From: an uncultured Senegalimassilia sp.
GTDB lineage: Bacteria; Actinomycetota; Coriobacteriia; Coriobacteriales; Eggerthellaceae
Length of the DNA stretch: 64,000 nucleotides
NCBI GenBank assembly: GCA_934630815.1
Contig: CAKTWI010000006.1
Location: forward strand, 1 to 64,000
Direction: 5' to 3'
Made by a program: the position numbers and the translations under genes. The notes beneath the pieces were generated by a model. The model did not search any database. It was not told the origin of the DNA and worked only from the letters and a program-made list of their open reading frames with translations. Each line of letters opens with the position of its first letter. Within the stretch, counting starts at the first letter, position 1. Positions 37,672-44,214 of the stretch are shown here, one piece after another.

Positions 37672-38943
37672 CTACCTATGCAGCAGGAAATCGATGACGT
37701 TCACGATTTCGATGCCATCGATGTCCGCGGGATAGGTTCCTTCCGCGACTACTACGATTTTGCGGTATTCGTCCCCGATGCGCTTGAGGGGCGCAAGCTC
37801 GCGCCGCATGGTTTCCTCGTCGCGCATGTCTTCGGTGACCTGGACGTACATTTTCTGGCGAGGTTTTGTGGCAACGAAATCGACTTCTCCGCCTCGTAAA
37901 TGTCCCACTAGCACGTCGTAATCATCGAAGACAAGCTGGTTGTACACCAGGTTTTCGAGCACTCGCCCGGTGTCGGTGTTTCGATAACTGTCCAGGTAGC
38001 TGCGCATGCCTACGTCTGCAATGTAGTACTTGCCGCCCGTTTTCAGTAGCTCGCGTCCTTTAATGTCGTAACGCTGCACGCGGTTGAACAGATAGGCTTC
38101 CACAAGCGTGGAAATATAAAAATCCGCGGTGGCCCTGTTGGTCGACTCGCCGTCCGCCTTCAAAGTGCCCGCAATCTTGTTCGAAGAGGTTTCGTTGCCG
38201 ATGTTATCAGCCAAAAACGCGCAAATCCGTTCGAGCACGGAGCGGTTGCTCACCGCCCGCAAACCCTTTCGCTGGGCTCGCGTCATGATGTCGCGAACGA
38301 TGATCGTCTGGTAGATACTGCGCAGGTATTCGCGGTGTTTCGCCTCGTCAGGTTCTTGGAGCGCAAGGTAGGGGAAGCCGCCGAACATGCGGTATTGCTC
38401 GAACAAGCTGAAAAGGGTGGCGAAGGAACCGTCCGCGAACAGTGCTATGTCGGAGCCGGTTTTGCCGGCAGGCTGCCATGTTGCGCCGCGGAAATCCAGG
38501 TATTCGGCGAACGTGAGCGGCTGCATGGCGATTTCGACGTAACGACCGGAGATGAGCGTCGCAAGCTCGCTGGACAGCAAAAACGCGTTCGACCCGGTGA
38601 CATAGATGTCGCAATCGGCGTCTACACGCAGCGCGTTGATCGCCTTTTCCCATCCTTCGACGTTTTGCAGCTCATCAAAGAACAGATAGGTATGCGCCTT
38701 GCCCGCAATGCGGTTGACCACAAGGTCGTAAAGCTCGCGATAATCGGTGATGCTTGCAAGTTCCATCGACTCCATTTTGAACGTGAGCAGGCGATTTTCC
38801 GGAACACCTTGCGCGGCAAGGTGTTCTCGCATCATGTCAAGCAGGGTCGATTTCCCGCAACGGCGAATGCCCGTGACCACTTTCACCAGGTCGGTGTCTT
38901 GGAACGCGATAAGCTTGTCCAGGTATTTTTGCCGAACGATCAT
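37672..38943 (-). CDS. AAA ATPase with DUF4143 domain
   Basis: This 423-residue protein has an AAA_14-type ATPase domain with Walker A GIRRCGKSTLLDMM (about residue 26) and Walker B TYLFFDELQNVEGW. A C-terminal DUF4143 domain with a nuclease-like PD-(D/E)XK flavour (HLRGGEVDFVATK...YVQVTEDM) follows. Such proteins occur in many copies in anaerobes and have no agreed function. The start at 38943 is decided by GGAGGTG just upstream on the minus strand. The gene lies exactly between two direct copies of a two-hairpin repeat, and longer upstream frames would run into the right copy. Possible roles are a mobile or defence-like unit, but this is inference. Confidence 0.88.
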   Translation of the reverse strand: MIVRQKYLDKLIAFQDTDLVKVVTGIRRCGKSTLLDMMREHLAAQGVPENRLLTFKMESMELASITDYRELYDLVVNRIAGKAHTYLFFDELQNVEGWEKAINALRVDADCDIYVTGSNAFLLSSELATLISGRYVEIAMQPLTFAEYLDFRGATWQPAGKTGSDIALFADGSFATLFSLFEQYRMFGGFPYLALQEPDEAKHREYLRSIYQTIIVRDIMTRAQRKGLRAVSNRSVLERICAFLADNIGNETSSNKIAGTLKADGESTNRATADFYISTLVEAYLFNRVQRYDIKGRELLKTGGKYYIADVGMRSYLDSYRNTDTGRVLENLVYNQLVFDDYDVLVGHLRGGEVDFVATKPRQKMYVQVTEDMRDEETMRRELAPLKRIGDEYRKIVVVAEGTYPADIDGIEIVNVIDFLLHR

Positions 38944-38983
38944 ACGGCACACCTCCCAGTCGATTCCTTGCGTTATGGACACG

Positions 38984-39061
38984 ATAGTCAAAACATGCAT
39001 CAGCTGCAAGTTTTGACTATGCCATCGACGAAACTTGCAAATCCAACAAGTTTCGTCGATG
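38984..39061. repeat. two-hairpin repeat element, right copy
   Basis: IR1 is ATAGTCAAAACATGCA (38984-38999) with TGCAAGTTTTGACTAT (39005-39020), one mismatch. IR2 is CATCGACGAAACTTG (39023-39037) with CAAGTTTCGTCGATG (39047-39061). Compared with the left copy, the outer pair of IR1 changes from G-C to A-T on both arms, so pairing is kept. Confidence 0.9.
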
Positions 39062-39155
39062 CGCGCAGTTGACACTGCCGGCACGCCGCGCAGCGAGTCG
39101 TGACGAAAGTTCTTTCGCCGGGCGGTCATTTTTTGCTCGGGGGCCTGACGTCTAG

Positions 39156-39230
39156 GGTCTGACATTTGGGGGACGTAGCACTAAGTGTCCGAATCGGACA
39201 CTTAGTGCTACGTCCCCCAAATGTCAGACC
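39156..39230. repeat. perfect 36-bp-arm palindrome, dispersed repeat family B
   Basis: Arms at 39156-39191 and 39195-39230 are exact reverse complements around the 3-nt loop AAT. Each arm reads GGTCTGACATTTGGGGGACG at its outer end. Partial copies lie at 22752, 37587 and 40999. Long palindromes like this are substrates for SbcCD, encoded nearby. Confidence 0.93.
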
Positions 39231-39270
39231 GGACCGGGCGGCAAGCGTCAGATAAGATTCGGGTGGAGAA

Positions 39271-39505
39271 CGTTCGAGACGCAGTTTCGCTTCAAATAAT
39301 GCATCAATAAAGGAAGCGAAATGCAATTCACTTCCGCTAATGCGCATCCAACGGAAGCGAAACTCATTACACTTCCGTAAACCCTTACCTAACGGAAGCG
39401 AAACGCGATTCGCTTCCGTTGCCCCTTGTTTAACGGAAGTGAATTGCGATTCCCTTCCGCTAACTCATGTTTCAAGAAGGCAAACCTCCCATTGATTTCC
39501 TTAGT
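39271..39505. repeat. tandem array of 41-bp hairpin units
   Basis: GGAAGYGAA recurs at exactly 41-bp intervals (39312, 39353, 39394, 39435), with decayed units before (39271) and after (39476). Each unit pairs GGAAGYGAA with a following TTCRCTTCC-like arm, perfect in the third unit (39394-39417). The intervening 17 bp vary but mostly end in AAC. The array lies 140-375 bp upstream of the LuxR gene at 39646. Confidence 0.88.
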
Positions 39506-39645
39506 TGAAACCGCGAGGAAATCAAAGTGTCCGACGCGGCTGGCACGCCCCCGCTTCTCGCGCCCTGCTTGCGTCAATACCCGAAAGCGGGTGATTCCTT
39601 TCACCTGGTGTTTTACCGTATGATAGGCGAAACGAAGGGGGAATC

Positions 39646-41379
39646 ATGATCGATGAGATGAAAGCGAACGCCCGCTGCCTGGGATGGGGATTCCTGCTGG
39701 CTTGGGTGTTTTGCGCGTTTTACTCCGGGTCCATGGACGGGCTGTCGCAGGTGGTCGAGGCGATGGGAGGCGGTATTGCCCGGCGTCTGGCGTTGAGCGT
39801 GCTGCCGGTGGGTTCCGCGGTGGCGTCGCTGGTCGTCATCGTTGCGGCGGAGCGCCGGCTCGGCCCGCCGACGAACTGCCGTGCGCTCTTCATCGGCGCT
39901 CCCTTGGCGGTGGCCGTCGCCACGCCGATGCTGTCGCTCCCGGCGTACGGCATCGGCGCAACGCCGCTTTTGTTCGCCGTGGCGGCTACCGTCACGGGTG
40001 CGGGCAGCGCGCTGATGTGGGTGATGTGGGGCCAGTTGTACGCGCGCCTGCCGCAAGACGCCGTCGAATCGTGCGCGCCCGCGTCCGCGTTCCTGGCGGC
40101 GCTGCTGTCGCTTGCCGTCATGGCTGTGCCGCACGCCGCGTCGCTCGCGTTGATCTCGGCATTTCCGCTTGTCAGCGGCGTGTTGCTTTGGCGCGCCTGG
40201 TCCGAGACCGGCGCCTCGGCCTCGGCCGACCATACGTCCCTGCCGGCGGCCCCGCTTCCGTTGCGCGAAGCGTTCGGCTCCATGGGCCGCGGAGGCTTCG
40301 GCATCTTGGCCGCGTGCATGTTCGTGAGCATCGAGGGCTCGTTTTGGGCGTCATCTTCGGCCGACGCATCCCATGCCGTGATCATCTTCGTGGTAAGCGC
40401 CCTGTTCATGGCGGTGGTCAGCGTGTCCGCGACCGCCGGGCCGCGCCGCGTGTCGCTGTCGTTCGCGTATCGATGGATGTGCCCGCTTATGGTGGCGGGA
40501 TTCGCGGCGCTCATCGTATTCGGCGCGAAAACGGGGGCTTTTGCGGCAGCGGGCGTGGGCATCGCCTCGCGTTTCGCGTTTTGCGTTATCACGCAGATGT
40601 ACTTCGCGTCCTACGCCGCCCGCGGTGCGGCCACCCCGGTTCAGTCGTACGCCGTGGGCTGGCTGTTCGTGCACGTGGGCGATCTGCTCGGCCTGCTGGT
40701 GTCGTTTCCTCTGCAAAGCGCGATAGCCGGCGGTTCCGTCGACCCGTCCGGGGCGGCGGCGGTGCTGGTCGTCGCGTTGGTCGCCGCGGTCATGCTGGCG
40801 CTCAACGACGAAACCAGGTTTTTGTCCTGGGAAACGCCCCAGTCTTACGCGGGCTCGGTTTGCGCGGCGTCGGCGGCGGGCGCGGACAGGGCGACGGGTG
40901 CCGGCGTGGTGGCTGGTGCGGGCGCGGCAACGGGCGCTGGTGCAGCCGTGGACGTTGCCGCGGTGGATGCCGCGGGCGCAGCTGGCGAAGCAAAGGCCGG
41001 ACACTTAGTGCTACGTCCCCAAAGTGTCAGGGGTACGGGCGGGGAAGGCGAAAGCGCGGCTGGAGAAACGGGCGCGAGCGCATCGGCTGCCGCAGCCGGC
41101 GCCAGTGCAGGCGCCGTTTCCGATTCCTCCTCGCAAAACCCTCAGCCCGTGGACTTCATCGGGCAGCGGGTGGCGCTGTTGGCTCGCGAGCATAAGTTGA
41201 CGCCGCGCGAAACCGAGGTGTTCGGGCTTTTGGCGCACGGGCGCTCCATCCCGTACGTCCGCGACGCCCTTATCATCAGCCGCGACACGGCTGCCACGCA
41301 CGCGAAGCATATCTACGCGAAGCTCGACGTGCACTCGCGTCAAGAGCTCATCGACCTTGTCATGAGCGACGAGCTGTAG
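39646..41379 (+). CDS. LuxR-type regulator with polytopic membrane domain
   Basis: This 577-residue protein has an N-terminal MFS-like domain of about ten to twelve helices (residues 10-390), an Ala/Gly-rich linker (about 395-500), and a C-terminal LuxR domain (LTPRETEVFGLLAHGRSIPYVRDALIISRDTAATHAKHIYAKLDVHSRQELIDL). It is convergent with a cytochrome/flavoprotein pair, which it may control. AAGGGGGA precedes the ATG. Codons 452-462 are made of a family B dispersed repeat (GHLVLRPQSVR) inserted in frame in the linker. The 41-bp hairpin array lies upstream. Confidence 0.9.
   Translation: MIDEMKANARCLGWGFLLAWVFCAFYSGSMDGLSQVVEAMGGGIARRLALSVLPVGSAVASLVVIVAAERRLGPPTNCRALFIGAPLAVAVATPMLSLPAYGIGATPLLFAVAATVTGAGSALMWVMWGQLYARLPQDAVESCAPASAFLAALLSLAVMAVPHAASLALISAFPLVSGVLLWRAWSETGASASADHTSLPAAPLPLREAFGSMGRGGFGILAACMFVSIEGSFWASSSADASHAVIIFVVSALFMAVVSVSATAGPRRVSLSFAYRWMCPLMVAGFAALIVFGAKTGAFAAAGVGIASRFAFCVITQMYFASYAARGAATPVQSYAVGWLFVHVGDLLGLLVSFPLQSAIAGGSVDPSGAAAVLVVALVAAVMLALNDETRFLSWETPQSYAGSVCAASAAGADRATGAGVVAGAGAATGAGAAVDVAAVDAAGAAGEAKAGHLVLRPQSVRGTGGEGESAAGETGASASAAAAGASAGAVSDSSSQNPQPVDFIGQRVALLAREHKLTPRETEVFGLLAHGRSIPYVRDALIISRDTAATHAKHIYAKLDVHSRQELIDLVMSDEL
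40999..41030. repeat. dispersed repeat, family B, inside the LuxR coding region
   Basis: The 32 bases beginning GGACACTTAGTGCTACGTCC match the arm at 39196-39227 except for one missing C and one T-to-G change. The copy lies in frame in the variable linker of the LuxR protein and introduces no stop. Confidence 0.85.
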
Positions 41380-41387
41380 TCCCAAAC

Positions 41388-41417
41388 ACAAAAAGGGGCG
41401 CCACGAAGGACGCCCCT
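41388..41417 (-). terminator. intrinsic terminator of the flavoprotein operon (minus strand)
   Basis: On the minus strand AGGGGCG and CGCCCCT (41411-41417 with 41394-41400) form a stem followed by TTTTTGTG. This is canonical for the leftward flavoprotein gene and also lies just after the convergent LuxR stop. Confidence 0.85.
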
Positions 41418-41546
41418 GCAAGCGTTACTCGCTCCCGCGCTCGCCGCGCAAGGCTCGCGGGGCAAACCCGAATCCGGCATCGCTCAATCCTGCTATGCCT
41501 CGTGGGTCCCGGCCCTGCGCGCCTCGCGAGCGCTCCGCGGCCCCCG

Positions 41547-43262
41547 CTACTCCACGCCGCAGACGTGCTTGGCGGCGATGCGGGCGAACGTGGCCGTGCG
41601 GCCGGCGTTGATGCCCGTGAAGTTGCTCGGATAGTTGTGCGGGTAGAATCCGCCCTGGTCGTTGCCGCAAACGTATAGGCCCTCGACAACGCTGCCGTCC
41701 TCGCGCACGGGCTGGCTGTTCACGTTCGTGATGATGCCGTGCATGGTGGCCAGCATGGTGCCGGCGATGCGCGCCGCGTAGAACGGCGGCTGCGTCACGG
41801 AGCTCATGCGGTACATCGGCTTGCCGAAGTCCACGTCCTCGCCCTGCTCGTACAGCTTGTTGTAGCGCTCGACCGTGGCCAGGAACGTCTTCTTCTCCTC
41901 GCCGGTGAAGCCCATGACGTCGGCCAGCCCCTCAAGCGTGTCGGCCTTCTTCAGCACGCCCTTCTCCAGCGCCGGGCCGATCCAGAAGTTGTCGAGGTTG
42001 TCCTTGCCGACCGCCTCAAGGCTGTACACGTCGGCGTTGAACGCGGTCCCCGACGGTGCCGGCACGATGCGCGAGCAGCCGCAGGTGTCGAAACGCTCGG
42101 CGTCCTCGTAGTACTTGCCGTCGAACACCTCCCAGCTGTAGTGGCCGGGCTGGTTGCAGCCCATGGCGTAGCTCATGGGATAGCACTGGTCCTCGTTCAT
42201 GAAGCGCTCGCCGCGCGTGTTCACGTGCAGGTAGGGTTGGCTTCCCATGATGAACAGCTCGCCGTTGTAGGGCTTGCCGAACGTGGTGTCGTCGGTCATG
42301 CCGCCGCGGTTCCAGATCATCGAGCCGCCGCCGGCCTCAAGCTGGCCGCCGGCCCACAGGGCCATTTTGATGCCCTGGCCCTTCTCGCACGTGGCGCTGC
42401 CGGTGACGCACCAGTCGGTCACGCCGGGCTGCAGGGCCTCGAGCATCTCGTCGTTGGCGCCGTAACCGCCGGTGCACAGGATGACGCCCTTCGTCACGTT
42501 GATCTTGATGTAGCTGCCGTCGGCCTGCGTGGCGTACACGCCGGTCACGCGGCCGTCGGCGTCCTGGATCAGCTGCTCGGCGGGCGTGAGGAACTTGATC
42601 TCGCCGTCCAGGCCCTCGAACACCTGCTGCAGCATTTTAACGTGCATGTAGGCGGTGTAGTTCGGGCCGTCGGGGTTGTATTCGCCCAGGCAGGGGTTGT
42701 AGCACATGGCGGGGTAGTAGGCGTGCTCGTCGTCGGGCTTGTGCCATTCGAATGGGAACACCATTCCCAGCGGCGCCAACGTCTCGGCCATCCACTCGAT
42801 CATCTCGCCGGACTTCTCGGCCCAGGTGCGGTACAGCGGCGGGTTGATGTCGCCGGACTGCGTCTGGCTGGCGTAGTTGATGAGCTTCGCCACGTCCTCG
42901 GTGTGCTCGCCGGCCAGCTTGGAGTTCAGCGCGCCGATGGCCTCGCGTGCGCATGCCAGGCCGTTGGACGCCTCCAGAACGATGACCTTCGCGCCCGCCT
43001 GCGCCGCGGTGGTGGCGGCCACCATGCCGCCGTTGCCGGCGCCGACCACGACCACGTCGGCGTCGAAGGTCTCGGCGACCTTCTGCGGGACGGCCGGCTT
43101 CTCGCACCAATCGGCCTTCTTGGCGGCTTCCTGGCGCTCCAGGTCTTCCTTCGTGGTCACGGCAGGGGCGCCGCAACCCGTCAGCGCGCCGGCGGCAGCC
43201 AGGGCGCCTGCTGCGCCGAAGCCGGTGAGGAAGCTTCGGCGGCTTAACGTCTTATTGCTCAT
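41547..43262 (-). CDS. Tat-exported FAD-dependent reductase (fumarate reductase-like flavoprotein)
   Basis: This 571-residue protein has a twin-arginine signal (LSRRSFLTGFGAAGALAAAGALTGC) ending in a lipobox-like TGC. It has an FAD_binding_2 core (DADVVVVGAGNGGMVAATTAAQAGAKVIVLEA) and a C-terminal FAD motif (VEGLYVCGNDQGGFYPHNYPSNFTGINAGRTATFA). With the cytochrome 20 bp upstream it should form an extracytoplasmic terminal reductase. The substrate is unknown. It is only distantly like the flavoprotein at 23540, with a larger cap domain. ATG 43262 follows AGGAG on the minus strand. The order is sensor kinase, cytochrome, flavoprotein, all on the minus strand. Confidence 0.9.
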   Translation of the reverse strand: MSNKTLSRRSFLTGFGAAGALAAAGALTGCGAPAVTTKEDLERQEAAKKADWCEKPAVPQKVAETFDADVVVVGAGNGGMVAATTAAQAGAKVIVLEASNGLACAREAIGALNSKLAGEHTEDVAKLINYASQTQSGDINPPLYRTWAEKSGEMIEWMAETLAPLGMVFPFEWHKPDDEHAYYPAMCYNPCLGEYNPDGPNYTAYMHVKMLQQVFEGLDGEIKFLTPAEQLIQDADGRVTGVYATQADGSYIKINVTKGVILCTGGYGANDEMLEALQPGVTDWCVTGSATCEKGQGIKMALWAGGQLEAGGGSMIWNRGGMTDDTTFGKPYNGELFIMGSQPYLHVNTRGERFMNEDQCYPMSYAMGCNQPGHYSWEVFDGKYYEDAERFDTCGCSRIVPAPSGTAFNADVYSLEAVGKDNLDNFWIGPALEKGVLKKADTLEGLADVMGFTGEEKKTFLATVERYNKLYEQGEDVDFGKPMYRMSSVTQPPFYAARIAGTMLATMHGIITNVNSQPVREDGSVVEGLYVCGNDQGGFYPHNYPSNFTGINAGRTATFARIAAKHVCGVE

Positions 43263-43282
43263 ATGGTTGCTCCTGTTTCGCG

Positions 43283-43981
43283 TTAGGCCTGGTTGGGAAG
43301 AAGTTTCGCTTCTTGGGCGGAAATCCAGCCCTCGGGGACCTGCATGTCGGCGTGGCACTGCGTGCAGGTAAGCACGCTGGCGCGGTGCGCCTTGTGGCAA
43401 TCGGTGCAGGCCTGCTGGCCGTGCTGCCAGGAATGCGGGTTGCGGATCCTGATGGCGGGGTTGTCAGTCTTGACCTCGGTCATGGCGGTCAGGTCCTCGC
43501 GCGTCATGTTGTGGCAGTCTTTGTTCAGGCAGAACTGGTCGCCCTGGACGCCGCGCGCCTCGGTCAGCTGGTCGGTGTTGCGCTCGGTGAGCACGCCGTC
43601 GGGGTTGCCGTCGGTGGCCACCAGGGTGTAGTTGCCACCGAGCCATTCCATGCCCTCGTTGATCTGCTCGCTCATGACGGGCTGATGGCAGGTCAGGCAG
43701 TCGGCGTCGCTGCTGTTGGTGCGGTGCACGGCGGACAGCATGCCGGACGCGTCGGCCACGGGGTTGCCCCACTTGTCGGTTGCGGGTTGCCCGGGCGTCG
43801 CCTCGTAGGTTTCCAGGTAGCCGTCCATCGGCGTGTGGCAGATGGCGTTGCAGAAGCTGGGCTGCTCGTGCCAGACGAACGCCCCGATCGCGGCCACCAC
43901 CACGACGACCGCGATAACGCCGCCCACGATGGCCCCACGCCGCGCGCGCTTCGGCGCAGGCGCATTCTCGTTCTCGCTCAC
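43283..43981 (-). CDS. membrane-anchored pentahaem cytochrome c (NapC/NrfH-like)
   Basis: This 232-residue protein has an N-terminal anchor (GAIVGGVIAVVVVVAAIGAFVW) and five haem sites in the same order as the cytochrome at 22957: CNAICH (CX3CH), CLTCH, CLNKDCH (CX4CH), CTDCH and CTQCH. An insertion of about 35 residues lies between the first and second sites and more between the second and third. GTG 43981 follows AAGGAGAGGAG on the minus strand. An ATG one base upstream would read straight into a stop. It should carry electrons from quinol to the flavoprotein encoded next. Confidence 0.9.
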   Translation of the reverse strand: MSENENAPAPKRARRGAIVGGVIAVVVVVAAIGAFVWHEQPSFCNAICHTPMDGYLETYEATPGQPATDKWGNPVADASGMLSAVHRTNSSDADCLTCHQPVMSEQINEGMEWLGGNYTLVATDGNPDGVLTERNTDQLTEARGVQGDQFCLNKDCHNMTREDLTAMTEVKTDNPAIRIRNPHSWQHGQQACTDCHKAHRASVLTCTQCHADMQVPEGWISAQEAKLLPNQA

Positions 43982-44214
43982 ATGTTCTCCTCTCCTTGAG
44001 TTCCTTTTCTCTTGCTACGTGCGAGCAGGGAAAAGAATAGGGAAAACCCCAAGGAGAAAGAATCGCATGGAGTAGGGTATATCAACGTTTCCGCAGGTGA
44101 GAAAGGTGGCGAAGAGGGGTAGGGTAGGCGGCTGAGGGGGCGCCGATCGCGGGGGCTGCAAGCTGGCGTGCTCGGGCTCGTGGACGTCCGACGGGGGCCG
44201 GCGAAGCCCCCGCG

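Noticed and set aside
39271..39505. CRISPR array
   Set aside because: Regular 41-bp spacing with palindromic units looks CRISPR-like, but the repeats are imperfect, the 17-bp gaps are too short and partly similar to each other, and no cas genes are nearby.
41739..43247. 502-residue plus-strand open frame
   Set aside because: Antisense to the flavoprotein gene whose Tat signal and FAD motifs are clear; low-complexity Val/His/Gly content.
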